A stretch of 64,000 nucleotides of DNA from Brachypterus glaber (GCA_958510825.1 OY294044.1:107360893-107424892); one strand, 5' to 3'. Counted from the first letter of the stretch, positions 31,970 to 42,830 are shown. Numbers and translations: made by a program. The notes: generated by a model from the letters alone, not told the origin.

Positions 31970-34732
31970 ATGCAAGTTAGTAACTTTGACATCATTATAC
32001 TTACTGAAACTTGGCTTTGTGATGGTATTAGCTCAAGTGAATTATTCGATGGTAAATATGTTGTTTATAGACATGATAGGAACATTAATACGAGTGACAA
32101 GGATAGAGGTGGTGGTGTCTTAATTGCTGTCAATGCAAATCTACAATCGTCGAGTAACTTCAATATTACTACTACCATTGAAGAGTTATATGTTTCAGTG
32201 TTAATAAACAATGTCGAGCATATTTTCGGATCAGTGTATATTCCACCTAAGTCTCCAATTCACTCTTATGAAAATCACTGTAAAACACTAGAGCATGTTT
32301 TTGACTGTAATCCTAAGGCAATTTTACATATATTTGGTGACTATAACATACCGCGCAGAAACTGGTCTATGTCTGATGATGTTGTCTATGAAAATGGGTT
32401 TGCGGATAGGCTAAATTATGAAACTATCTCAAATTGTGCGAATTTTTTAAATTTAAATCAGTATAATAATGTTGTGAATGTTAATAATGTAATCTTAGAC
32501 CTGGTATTTTCTAGTCAAGAAAATGTTAACGTTGCTGTAAGTGACTTCATTCTATCAAAGGTTGATAACCAACATCCTCCTTTAGAAATATCTATTCCTA
32601 TAGACCAAAATTATGATGTTCTCCCTAGTAATGTAAACTGGCGCTATGATTTTAGACATGCTGATTATAACAATATTAATGATTATTTTGAGGGTATAAA
32701 CTGGGACTCTATAGTTTCTCAGGATGTAAATTTATTCACAGATAATTTTTATGAGGTTCTTAACATAGCCGTGGATCTTTTTGTTCCTAAGGTTAAAAAT
32801 AATTCATCTACATATCCGCCATGGTTTAGTGCTGAGACAATTAAATGTATAAAAAACAAGAATAAATTGTATAAAAAATATAAACTGACCAATAATGTCT
32901 TAATCTTGTCACAATACAAAAATGCTCGTCTTAATTCAAAGAAGTTAATTGACAAGGATTACAATCTTTTTATTACCAATACACAGTCGAACATAAATCA
33001 AAATAATATTAAGTCTTTTTGGAGTTATGTCAATTCCAAAAAAAAATCACATGGTTTACCAAAATGTATGTACTTTGGTATCTTAAAAAGTGAAAATGGT
33101 CAGTCTATTGCAAACATGTTTGCTGATTATTTCAAGTCAGTTTATACTCCTCAAGTAAACCATAATAATTATAATATTGATATGTCTTACTATAATAACT
33201 TAAATCTAAACATTTCGCAGGTTAGTATATCAGTTGACCAAGTCTTTGATAAACTTTCATCCTTAACTTCTAAGTTAAATTCAGGCCCAGATAAAATTCC
33301 TAGTCTTTTTTTAAAAGAAACCAGTCCTACACTTGCCTATCCTATATCATTATTATATAATATGTCGCTATCACAGGGTTGTTTTCCCACTTTTTGGAAG
33401 CAGGCATATATAACACCAATTCATAAATCTGGTAAAAAGGATGATGTTACCAATTACCGTCCCATTAGTGGTCTGTCTAATATACCCAAAGTTTTTGAGC
33501 AACTTGTTACAGAGCAAATTACCCCTAAAATTTTAAATTTTATAACTTGTAAACAACATGGCTTTTCAAAGGGTAAATCAACTACTACTAACTTATTAAA
33601 TTATACAAATTATATATTCAGTGCCATGGAATTGGGTATTCAGGTTGACAGTATATACACTGACTTCAAAAAAGCTTTTGATAGAGTTGATATTGGCTTA
33701 CTCTTATTTAAACTTAAGTTATTTGGTATAATTGGTCCATTATACGATTGGTTAAAAAGTTATCTCACAGATAGAAAGCAAATAGTTGTTATTTTGGGTT
33801 TTTTCTCTTATTTCATTGATGTTACTTCAGGTGTTCCTCAGGGGTCTCATTTAGGTCCTATACTTTTTTTGCTATTCATTACTGACATCATTACTTGTGT
33901 TATATATAGTGAAATATTAATATTCGCTGATGACCTAAAACTCTTTAAAAAAGTAGCATCTGTTGGCGACTATCAAATGTTACAGTCTGATCTTGATCGT
34001 ATCTGTAAGTGGTGTACTGACAATTTCCTTGAACTCAATATAGGCAAGTGTAAGGTTATATCCTTTACAAAAAAAAGAAATTTGTTGGAATTTAATTATA
34101 TTATTTCTAGCAATATACTAGAAAGGGTCTCCACTATACAAGACTTCGGTGTTTTATTTGATAGTGAATTGACTTTTGTTTCCCATATTGATAATATAGT
34201 GAATAAATCATTCAGGTTATGTGGTTTTATAATAAGGCAGTGTCAAGATTTTACAAATATTCCAGCTATTATTTTACTGTTTAACTCCTTATGTCGTAGC
34301 GTTCTTGAATATGCATCTATAATATGGACACCTTTCTACCAATGTCATATTAATTTATTGGAAAGAGTTCAGAAAAAAATTGTTAAATTTTTATTATACA
34401 AATTACGAATCCCAAACAATATATCTTATTCTCATAAACTATCTCTGTTGGGAATGGAGTCACTGCAAAGTAGACGTGTATATACTGACAGTATTTTTAT
34501 GTTTAAACTGTTACGTAATATTATTGACTGTCCTGAAATTTTAATGTTATTTTCATTACGCGTAGTGTCTGTAAGTACTCGTAATAAATCTTTGTTGGAA
34601 ATTCCTTTTAGCAGAACAAATTTTGGCCTTATTAGTCCGGTGCCCAGACTTTCTAGGAATATAAATTCTTGCAATATTGATATTTTCAACATTAATTTAA
34701 TGCGCTTCAAAAAATTTTTAAAAAAGGGTTAG
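31970..34732 (+). CDS. LINE ORF2: endonuclease and reverse transcriptase, uninterrupted
   Basis: This enzyme would nick chromosomal DNA and reverse-transcribe the element RNA at the nick. The frame stays open through 920 codons from the chosen ATG. Upstream it is open for about 30 more codons, including TLSVYYQNSRGLRTKLVEFY, which is the real N-terminal endonuclease motif, so translation probably starts before 31970, near the ORF1 stop. The APE-type endonuclease shows ILTETWL and HIFGDYNIPRRNW (residue ~120). RT motifs are TDFKKAFDRVD (~565), SGVPQGSHLGPILFLLF (~620) and IFADDLKLF (~650, catalytic DD). A C-terminal domain follows (VLEYASIIWTPFYQCHINLL). Length is normal for the group and no internal stop is present, so this copy may be recent and could have encoded active enzyme. 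ORF1 is incomplete. Confidence 0.9.
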   Translation: MQVSNFDIIILTETWLCDGISSSELFDGKYVVYRHDRNINTSDKDRGGGVLIAVNANLQSSSNFNITTTIEELYVSVLINNVEHIFGSVYIPPKSPIHSYENHCKTLEHVFDCNPKAILHIFGDYNIPRRNWSMSDDVVYENGFADRLNYETISNCANFLNLNQYNNVVNVNNVILDLVFSSQENVNVAVSDFILSKVDNQHPPLEISIPIDQNYDVLPSNVNWRYDFRHADYNNINDYFEGINWDSIVSQDVNLFTDNFYEVLNIAVDLFVPKVKNNSSTYPPWFSAETIKCIKNKNKLYKKYKLTNNVLILSQYKNARLNSKKLIDKDYNLFITNTQSNINQNNIKSFWSYVNSKKKSHGLPKCMYFGILKSENGQSIANMFADYFKSVYTPQVNHNNYNIDMSYYNNLNLNISQVSISVDQVFDKLSSLTSKLNSGPDKIPSLFLKETSPTLAYPISLLYNMSLSQGCFPTFWKQAYITPIHKSGKKDDVTNYRPISGLSNIPKVFEQLVTEQITPKILNFITCKQHGFSKGKSTTTNLLNYTNYIFSAMELGIQVDSIYTDFKKAFDRVDIGLLLFKLKLFGIIGPLYDWLKSYLTDRKQIVVILGFFSYFIDVTSGVPQGSHLGPILFLLFITDIITCVIYSEILIFADDLKLFKKVASVGDYQMLQSDLDRICKWCTDNFLELNIGKCKVISFTKKRNLLEFNYIISSNILERVSTIQDFGVLFDSELTFVSHIDNIVNKSFRLCGFIIRQCQDFTNIPAIILLFNSLCRSVLEYASIIWTPFYQCHINLLERVQKKIVKFLLYKLRIPNNISYSHKLSLLGMESLQSRRVYTDSIFMFKLLRNIIDCPEILMLFSLRVVSVSTRNKSLLEIPFSRTNFGLISPVPRLSRNINSCNIDIFNINLMRFKKFLKKG

Positions 34733-35266
34733 CTCTTTGTGTACCTATCTGTATTTTTGTTATTGTTTTTCAACTTATAATTACCAATTTTTACTTCTAT
34801 ATTTTAATTTTTTTATATTTTTGTAATAATTGTATTTGTACTACTTGGATTTTATTATCTGTACATACTGAAATAAATAAATAAATAAATAATTTACCAA
34901 ATCTTACAGTATTAATAAACACATGTTGCGTGGGGATCAAAATTTACCAGCACGGTCTCTATGTTAGTATGACAACATTTTGTATAGAATACACACATTA
35001 TTTAATATCACAAGTAAAGTATTAAATACCAATGGTGACGATATAAATAAAAGATATGTATTAACAAATAACATGCAGTATTAAAAATACAACAAAATTT
35101 TCAATTGTTCAATGTGCAATTACACATAATTTTAAGTAAAATTAGACATAATTATGGATAATTATTTAAAAAACTTTTTTTCCCGGGAACTTTTTCTTTT
35201 TCTAAATTCATAATAACCCCCTACCCATGACTACGGCCCTGCCTGGAGCAGCAATCCTCCTGAGTC

Positions 35267-35521
35267 AACGAACTAATAACTCTTCTCTCTAGAATAGGCA
35301 TTACATTCGTTAAAACTGACAAAAACGTCGGCAACATAAACATTCGTCTGTCTTACTCGCACATCTTTGTTCTAAGAGAGACAACAATACCAGTTACTGG
35401 TAATTGTTATTGTTCAGGCCTGAATATACCTACTATTTGTTTACAAACAAACAGAGATGTTGGCGATACTTTATTTTAACGGTATGCGTATTCTAGAAAG
35501 AAGAGTTATTAGTTCGTTGTC
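35267..35521. mobile_element. TIR element, uninterrupted copy
   Basis: AACGAACTAATAACTCTTCT at the left and its inverse at the right. It is the empty counterpart of 2725-4157 in reverse orientation, and shows where the foldback inserted there (ACCGTTAAAATAAAGTATC). Confidence 0.85.
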
Positions 35522-35617
35522 CTGAGTATATAAATATATGGACTTGTACCAGTTTAAAACTGAACCCCCTATATAATTTTTGGATAAAAGCAGAAAATAC
35601 AACAAAACAAAACGTAC

Positions 35618-35762
35618 CTGAACCGAGTCGGTAAAGATCAAAGTTGTCGCTGGAATAGTAGAGAGTCGTAGCATCGCAGTCTACGTCTTCCCATTCGGCG
35701 CAGATTTGATGGTCCTGGTCAAATGCGGTGCCGTTGGGACACAGGAAACGGAAGTCTTGGAC
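35618..35762 (-). CDS. Exon with second half of ChtBD2 chitin-binding domain
   Basis: Middle exon of the minus-strand chitin-binding gene. It starts after TTCCAG and ends at a GTACGT donor; 145 nt leave the frame in phase 1, matching the last exon. It encodes VQDFRFLCPNGTAFDQDHQI, then CAEWEDVDCDATTLYYSSDN and FDLYRLGS. The three cysteines (FLC, QIC, VDC) are numbers 4-6 of the peritrophin-A/ChtBD2 fold, with the usual FxCPxGTxF spacing. Together with the exon at 47441-47622 they complete a six-cysteine domain expected to bind chitin in the cuticle. The LYYxSDNFDLYRxGSG stretch after the last cysteine is familiar from insect CPAP1-type proteins. A decayed copy of this exon is at 25431-25580. 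Confidence 0.92.
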
Positions 35763-36370
35763 CTGGAATAAAAAAACAAGTCATGAATATATGTATTCAC
35801 AGTAAATGGTACAAGGTTCGATTTTTTAGGTCGATAACAAAAAAAAATTCCAAAACGCGAAGCTAGTCTTAAACTATTCCTTAAGTCTAGGTTTCATTTC
35901 ATACCAGATTTAAAATAATCTATCGACGAAAAACAAAAATTTTCAACTTTTTATTCTTCTCAGTGTAGTGTTTAAACCAAGTTTACTAAAGTTTTTAGAT
36001 ATTTTTACGGTTTTTAACTAATTTTGGGTCTCTGATTTTAATATCAGTTTTGCTGTAAAGTTTTTGTTCAAGATATATAAACCATGGCAAACTATGATAA
36101 TATGCATATTTTGCAAAAAAATAAGTTTCTTTTCAGGCAATTTATAAATTCTTCAGCTTTATCGCACCAGGGTCCAAGCTAAAGGAACAAACAAGTAACC
36201 TTGATTCACTAATACCTGGTATAATTTCTTTTTCTTGGAAGCCGCGTTCTTAGCGGGTTGCTTTGAAGAAAGTGAAATGTAGGAAGATGCCAGTGTATCT
36301 GAACAAGTAGCGTCTCAAATAAGATGTGCTTCATGAGACCAAGGAATTAGCGTCATACCGTCTACTGGGT

Positions 36371-36999
36371 AGGGGTCTTTACAGCGCAGTCCATTACCGC
36401 GAAACCGTTACCGCGCCACCGTTACCGCGCATGGACTTTACCGCGCATGGACTTTACCGCGCACGGACTTTACCGCACATAGATTAAAAGATTAAATAAA
36501 AAAAATAAATACTTTGCAGAAAACAATCAAAGAGTTCTAACTGATAGCAGCTGGGTCAGGGTTGTGACTAGTTTCCGTCCGAAGTATGCAAACACCCCTT
36601 GCAACAAAGCAAGTCGTAATTTACGCACTACGCACTAATTTACGCATATAATTCGATATAAATTTAAAAAAAAAACACATATAAGAAACCCAAACACAGA
36701 TATATGGGTACATTTAGTAAACGTTTCACTTTATCAATAAAAATTGATACCAAAACCAAAACTAACCAAATAAAACTGCCATCAATCAAACGGAAATACA
36801 TAAAATAAAAATAATGTATAACGATTTTTGCTGTAAAAGTCATACGCGGTAAATACCGTTCGAGGTAATGAACTGCGCGGTAATGGTCTTTGCGATAAAG
36901 AACACGCGGTAATGGCTTTTCGCGGTAATGGCGATCGCGGTAATGGACTGTGCGGTAATGGTCTTCGCGGTTATTTTTCGCTGTAAAGTCCGGCGCCCC
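36371..36999. mobile_element. Foldback element whose arms are TTACCGCG minisatellites
   Basis: The left arm (36379-36480) repeats ACTTTACCGCGCATGG and GTTACCGCG units. The right arm (36835-36990) repeats the inverted CGCGGTAATGG units. The outermost ends GGTCTTTACAGCG and CGCTGTAAAGTCC are inverted. The 132-residue minus-strand frame through it (HYR, VHY repeats) is low-complexity by-product. Confidence 0.8.
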
Positions 37000-37219
37000 G
37001 TCTACTCTTTTACCATCTCCTCTAAAAAGTCCAGCCGGCTCCAAAATTGAAGGAATGTTCACCGAAGATAAAGCGTTTTTAATTACATTATTTATTTCTT
37101 TATGCCGAGAATGATGACCAGCACTTTTTACACATGATAGACCATGGGTACCTTTTCTGTTAACTTTTTCACCACAAATGCATATATGTGATTCACATAA
37201 ATTAACACCAAGACGTAGT

Positions 37220-37410
37220 ACAATCGCTGTACGAAAAACGTTATTGATGCTTTTTTTTGTTTCCCATTCTATGTCATCTTCGAAGAGCCGTAGCTCCCTT
37301 AGGACTTATTTCCGGACCAACCTTTATAGGAACTTTTTTTCATATTTTTACTTTTATTTAATGTAGAATCATTCCTTAAAATATCTACATGCGACTCTGT
37401 TACACCCTGT
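37220..37410. repeat. Fragment of F2 foldback family
   Basis: It matches the right half of 54496-55212 (TTTCCCATTC...CATCTTCGAAG, CCGGACCAACCTTTATAGGA) and ends ACACCCTGTATA. The left half is missing. Confidence 0.75.
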
Positions 37411-37904
37411 ATACGGTAGCTTCTGGAATTAAAGGTGATCCTAATAGCATAAGATTGTCAGTCACTAATACCTAAAGAAACATTTTCGAAACATTGTAAA
37501 GTATCCTTGTCAAAAGATGAGCCAAAAAATATTTCACATTTCTGAGGATTTTGACATGGATAATTCTACCTTAGAACAATTTCAAAAAATAAAACTAAAG
37601 TTTAACTATCTGATTACGATACATCCGTGGGATAATTTTTTAATTATTTTAAATAATATGTTGGTATACATGCTAGATATTATCCTTATTGTACACATAA
37701 CGTAACACGTGAAGATATGTAATGCTACGCATTTCATTTTATACTATTCACAGTGGATGGTATGTTGCATTGTTCCAAATACTTATTAAGCTCAAGTTAA
37801 AATTATTTAAAACATAAAATAAACAAAAAAGTTAAAAAAAAAATAACAAATAAAAGTGGTAAGCGGGGATGGAATTCCAACTCAGACCTCCGGATCCATG
37901 GAAG

Positions 37905-37907
<3 letters not shown>

Positions 37908-37962
<55 letters not shown>
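37908..37962. repeat. (AT)n microsatellite
   Basis: About 27 AT units immediately before SINE copy 3. Confidence 0.95.
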
Positions 37963-37964
<2 letters not shown>

Positions 37965-38600
37965 GGGAGGATTGGTGTAGTGGACTACCGCGTCGTACTT
38001 GACGAGTTTATAGCGTGAATGGATCTCTCTACAACTAGAATTATGAAACAAAAGACGTCTACCCTATCTCTATCTCATTTGTGCTACACTTTCCAGCCAA
38101 CCAAATAAATACTGTATTTGTTTTTCATACAACAAATACAGTATTTATTTGGTTGGCCGGAAAGTGTAGCACTGAGCGGCACGAAAGAACATAGCTAATG
38201 TGAATCTGTAGAATAAGATAATTCTACTAAAATTTAGATGGCGCCAGTAATTTCTTTAATAAAAATAATATAGTTACACTTTTCGCCCGGCCAAGTAAAT
38301 ATTGTATTTGTTCAACAAAGAACAAATACAGAATTTGTTTGGTTGGGTGGAAGTGGGAGTGTATGTATGTCTTCTATCCTTTTTGGGTAGAACTTTTGTC
38401 CCTGTCTAATCTAACGGGGGAAATTGCCATTCGATTCTCACCGGCGCCGAATTTGTCTTTTTCAGTTAATTAATAATTAAAATTTGGAGAAGGCGTAAGT
38501 GAAACGGACACTCCCTATAAACTGGTTCGAAAGTCAAATAAAGCCGGTGGTTCCCTCTACTACTAAGTAGAATAGTACGAGGTTAAACAAAAATGTAAAT
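37965..38600 (+). mobile_element. tRNA-derived SINE, copy 3, interrupted
   Basis: The head GGGAGGATTGGTGTAGTGG with A box is at 37965-38018. The remainder, from CGATTCTCACCGGCGCC, resumes at about 38431. The 412-bp insert lies exactly at the B box, so this copy lost a contiguous polymerase III promoter. The tail is GTAAATGTAAATAAAA. Confidence 0.88.
38019..38430. mobile_element. Double-hairpin element, copy 2, inside a SINE
   Basis: Same sequence as 27283-27683. The main hairpin here is longer (38081-38172, 42-bp arms from GTGCTACACTTTCC to its complement, 8-base loop). Flanking AT dinucleotides may be a target duplication; the SINE consensus at this point is GCGTGAGTTCGATT. Confidence 0.88.
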
Positions 38601-38639
38601 GTAAATAAAAGGTATTATCGCGGCTCCGCCCACTGCCTT

Positions 38640-39640
38640 ATCAGCGCCCTGCGGGCCCTTTATTTTTTATAGTTACAGGTCTTATTAATTTTTATTTTTT
38701 TGGGGGATTTTTTTCAAAATTGGTAGGATTGATCCTTATAATAAGAGTATTTTTTCCTAAAAACATTACGCAAATGGGATGTTTTCTTCAGGTGTTTTCG
38801 ATTTTTTTTTAACTTTAACTTTTTTGTTTTTTTTTTTTATAGGACTTGATTTTTCCTAAAAAGTCGATCGCATACTTCGTCTTAAAGCATCGTACGTACG
38901 TACAGAGAGACGGACATTTTAAATATTCTTATTATATACAAGGCCTGCGCTAGAATAATATACGGTAGTTTCAAATTTTCAAAAAAAAAATCAAAAATCA
39001 TCCCAAACCAAAAATTCTTGGATATAAATTTGTTTCATGAGAAAATAAGCAACTTTTCTTTTTCTTAATGTCCGTCCGTCTGTACGTCTGTCCATCTGTC
39101 CGTCTTTCTGAGGTCACTATTTTTGTAAACACGATAACTCAGGAACTACTAATCCGATCGAATTTTTTAGGAAAAATCAAGTTATACGAGGGGAAGATCC
39201 CTATTGTTTTTAAAAGTAATCCCCCCGTAAAGAAAAAAGTTATGTGGGTTAAACTTAAAAAAAAATAAAAAAAGCTGAAAGAATATTCCGATTAACGTAT
39301 TTTTTTCAGGAAAAGATACTTTTATTAAGAGGATGCAAAAATTTTTTTTTTTTTTTAATTAGAAAAATTGTAATTTTTTTTAAATTTTTTTTGAACATTT
39401 TTTTTATTTGAATTTTTTTTTTCAATAATTTTTCATTTTTTTTATTTTTTTGAAAATGATTTTTGCGAAATGTAATATACCATTTACTGTGAATAATATA
39501 CAATACAACACAATAGTGGAATGGGTAGCATTACATATCTTCACGGCTTGTTTTTTATGAAACACATTTGAATCCAAGAATTTTTTGTAGATCTAGGACG
39601 TTTTTTTTTGAGATTTAAAAAAAAATCTAAAAACTATCGT
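38640..39640. other. Decayed dispersed repeats and T-rich sequence, no gene
   Basis: Positions 38880-39240 resemble the GTCTGTC-containing family (GTCCGTCCGTCTGTACGTCT at 39070, ACGATAACTCAGGAACTACT). Positions 39340-39460 are an almost pure T/A tract. No coding exon was recognised. Confidence 0.6.
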
Positions 39641-39645
39641 TTTAT

Positions 39646-40194
39646 CAAAGAACTTTTACCTCAAGAAGGACCATGATGAAATCTACCGTATGCTTTGTTT
39701 GAAGCGTGAACCAACTACGGTGAGGGGCTGGTGGGGAGTGACTATTGTTTACACTTAGTACGCGTAAAGAGAGAGAGAAAGAATGTGTAAACTCACAGTC
39801 TAATGTCGTAAAATGACTGACAGGGGTACAGTGTTGCCGATTGGAAACATATACTTTGGATATTTTATTGTAAATTTTAAGAAACATTAGTTCTGTATGA
39901 GTTTTATATGAACTAGTAGTTTAATGTTAATAGGTTTAAATATACTATATTATTAAACATAATTATAGTATACACAATAAAGTTTTTTACATTTTTAATT
40001 TAAGTATATTGATTTGAATTCATGATAAGATGGAAACTAGGCGAACATCACTACTAGGTAGCCTGAAAGTCGACTAGCGACATCTACATTTTACACCACA
40101 AAGCTGTATCGCGTTTCTGTTAAATAAACAATCAAAAAGATGACACCTTCATAAACATTGGTCTGAAATTACTTCTTGAGGTAAAAGTTCTTTG
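39646..40194. mobile_element. TIR element, CAAAGAACTTTTACCTCAAG ends, copy 1
   Basis: The left end CAAAGAACTTTTACCTCAAG and its inverse at 40175-40194 bound 549 bp. A second copy is at 49473-49994. Shared interior landmarks are AAATCTACCGTATGCTTTG, a GAGAGA tract, and GATGACACCTTCATAAACAT. It is noncoding. Confidence 0.9.
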
Positions 40195-40404
40195 CGTTTT
40201 AATCTGTTTTGGCGCTTGCCCGCCGTGAAGAGTATAACAATTAAATTTTTTATTAAACAACGAAGTCATAAACAAGCCATAAAAATAATGCACCAAAGAA
40301 AAAACCGAGGAAAAAAGAATGCTTTGCCATAAAAGATGGTTTTAATTGATATCTCTCTTATTGTTCGTTGTAGAAAAAATGCTACTGCTAATAAAACAAT
40401 ACCC

Positions 40405-41671
40405 ACACGGTTCGCAAAAAAGGTCAAATAAAATAAAAAATTGCCCAAGAACTTTGAAAATAAAATTTGATTCCTGGCCTTCTCCTTAAATAGGAAAAGC
40501 AAAAATTAAAAAATTTCAACGACAAAATTTTTTTTATCGCACTTTTTTGTTTTGAGTATTATAAAATAGATCAGCGCTGATTTATAATTTTCCCACTTCA
40601 CCAATATTTGCTACAGTTTACTTTTTTCTGCTTAAACTTTTTACCTGTAACTCAAAAATTAAATTTTAAATAATATCTAACAAATAGGACCCCCCTGGGG
40701 GCCTTAAAGAGGACGAAAGCCTAAATGTTTTAATTTTCCTGGGTTTATCTTGTATGCTCTATTTATATACCAATATAAGCTATTCTAGTAGTATAATAAT
40801 TTTTTTTTAATAGAGGGGTTTGGGGGGTCTCGAGCCAATTTTCAGATTTTTTTTTAGAATCTTAATGTACAAAAAATATTATAATATATAAATATTTTCT
40901 AGATATTGTCTTTCCTCTGGAATTAAAAAATCCCTTCAAACCTTTAAAAAAATTGATTTGTAAAGTAAGTTTTAAAATGTTTTTTCTTTTTCTTCCGATC
41001 GTCTGATATCTCTTCTTTAAGCCGAAAGTAGAGATTTTAAAGTTTTAGGCATAATGTATTATAGAAATATTATGTACATAATTATGTATGTACGCGTACG
41101 TACGCGTACATAATAATATTAATATTATATATCTTTTTTATATTAATATATAATAATAATAATAATAATATATAATATAATAATATATATTATATAATAA
41201 TTAACCCCCAAACCGAAATTTTAAACACTCTTTTACAATATCTAGAAAATATTTATAATATTATAATATTTTTTGTACATTAAAATTCTAAAAAAAATCC
41301 TATTTAAAAAAAATATTTAATATTCTACTAGAATAGCTTATATTGGTATATAAATAGAGCATACAAGATAAACCCAGGAAAATTTAATAATTTAGGCGTC
41401 GTCCTCTTTAAGGCCCCCCAAGGGGGTCCTATTTGTATTATATTATTTAAAATTTAATTTGTGAGTTACAGGTAAAAAGTTTAAGCAGAAAAAAGTAAAC
41501 TGTAGCAAATATTGGTGAATTACAAAAACAAAAAAGTGTGATAAAAAAAATTTTGTCGTTGAAATTTTTTAATTTTTGCTTTTCTATTTAGGGAAAGGGC
41601 CAGGAATCAAATTTTATTTTCAAAGTTCTTGGGCAATTTTTTATTTTATTTGACCTTTTTTGCGAACCGTG
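40405..41671. mobile_element. Large foldback, CACGGTTCGC ends
   Basis: The arms (40405 to about 40960 and about 41210 to 41671) are inverted: GGTTCGCAAAAAAGGTCAAA against its complement, and AGGACCCCCCTGGGGGCCTT against AAGGCCCCCCAAGGGGGTCC. The AT-rich centre holds its own palindrome, TACGCGTACGTACGCGTA. It is noncoding. Confidence 0.85.
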
Positions 41672-42197
41672 CCCAGTAAACACAAAGGTCTATTTTTCGT
41701 CGGAATGTCCACCTATTAATGGTAGTTTTCGTAACGAGTAAGCGACTTTAGACTTTTTTTAAACAACGCGAAGCGAAGTCAAAAAATCATTCGAGTGCAC
41801 TAAGGACTTGTCGCAAACGAGTTGCGAACAACATTATTCGTTCGATCTGCAGTCTAGACTCTTTAAAAACGTATATTTTAAAGAATTACCGGTGTTTAAT
41901 TCTGACATTTCAAACTTTTATAAACGTCAAACCACTTTTGTCAAAATCAAAGCTATGTACTCGTTTGGATAAATGAGTGTGCATAGTTGTCATTTCATTC
42001 AAATATGCACTATGGACTCGTGCGATAGAAATATATCCAAACGAGGATATATAGTGAACATGCATTTTTCTTTATGGCGTGTACACTAGGTCGTACGAAA
42101 ACGTATATATTTATACGTATAGACGTAAATATACGTAAAATAAACGTTAAATAGACGGATATTCCGACCCAAAATAGACCTCTGTGTACTGGGTACT
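41672..42197. mobile_element. TIR element, CCCAGTAAACACAAAGGTC ends
   Basis: CCCAGTAAACACAAAGGTCT at the left and AGACCTCTGTGTACTGGG at the right are inverted, continuing through TATTTT and TCGGAAT. It directly abuts the foldback at 40405-41671. Confidence 0.8.
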
Positions 42198-42309
42198 TAT
42201 GAAAAAAAAACGCAAAAAATAGAAAAAAATATATATATGTTACATATAATATGTACCTATCGAAAAAATTTAAAGTATTTTTTAATAAATAAAAAACTTT
42301 TACAACAAC

Positions 42310-42830
42310 AAAACCAGTTGCAAGCACCTTGTCAAAACATCGGCACTAGGCACTAATTTGAAACGTTATGAAAAGAAAAGTTGTGTGATCACGTGAGTAG
42401 GCAACCATTAATACACCTGCATAATTTATTAAAGTTTGAAAGTCTGTATTTCTAAAACGTTATATTCTAACAAAAAACTGTATATAGCATTTTTTATAGG
42501 GCTTAAAAACTGCTTTCATATAAAATATAATCTTTTGAAATCCGGTTATAAATTAGTGAAATATGCTAACGTTTTGCTGCTTTAAACGCAAATATCTCGA
42601 AAACAATGCATTTTAGGAAAAAATGGTTTGTAACATTTTTTGACCAATTTAAAATTATCTTTTATATAAGTTCTATCTGAATAAAATACAATAATAATTG
42701 CCTTAATTATAACCAAAAAACGCTAAAAATAGGAGTTTTACCACATTCTTACCCCCTTACCCCCAAACGTTTATGTAATTTACAAAATATATTCTCTACC
42801 CCCTAAGAAATTTACCCTGTTTTTGTAAAA
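42310..42830. repeat. Inverted copy of the 17390-17815 repeat
   Basis: CTTGTCAAAACATCGGCAC and then CAAAAAACTGTATATAGCAT are the reverse complement of the right half of the element at 17122-17815. The two lie either side of the chitin-binding gene's last exons in opposite orientation. Confidence 0.8.

Larger units (their letters stand above)
31320..34892 (+). mobile_element. Nearly complete CR1/Jockey-like LINE
   Basis: It carries the 3' part of ORF1, an uninterrupted ORF2, a short AT-rich 3' UTR and an AAAT/AATA tail (34873-34892). The 5' end lies within ORF1, so it is 5'-truncated. It is inserted in the right arm of a foldback element, and the mirror arm gives the pre-insertion sequence. 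Confidence 0.9.
30766..35110. mobile_element. Foldback element split by a LINE
   Basis: The left arm (30766-31137) pairs with 31189-31320 plus 34892-35110. For example TTGGTATTTAATACTTTACT pairs with AGTAAAGTATTAAATACCAA, and CATGTGTTTATTAATACTAG pairs with GTATTAATAAACACATG. The two parts of the right arm join at GTGATAT/TTTACCAAAT once the LINE is removed. It is noncoding itself. Confidence 0.85.
27733..35247. mobile_element. Composite nested element, AGGGCCGTAGT ends
   Basis: CAGGGCCGTAGT at the left and ACTACGGCCCTG at the right are inverted. Next inward are CCCGGGGAAAA and TTTTTTTCCCGGG. A second inverted pair, GTTTTTGTATGATTATGCAT (27929) with its complement near 30604, brackets the tandem array. 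Inside lie six 316-bp units, a foldback element and a LINE. Whether this was one transposon or layers of several is not settled by the sequence. Confidence 0.6.

Noticed and set aside
36664..37062. 132-residue frame with HYR and VHY repeats
   Set aside because: It is the translation of the TTACCGCG minisatellite arm of a foldback element.
37908..38051. Frame encoding Ile-Tyr repeats
   Set aside because: Translation of the (AT)n microsatellite.
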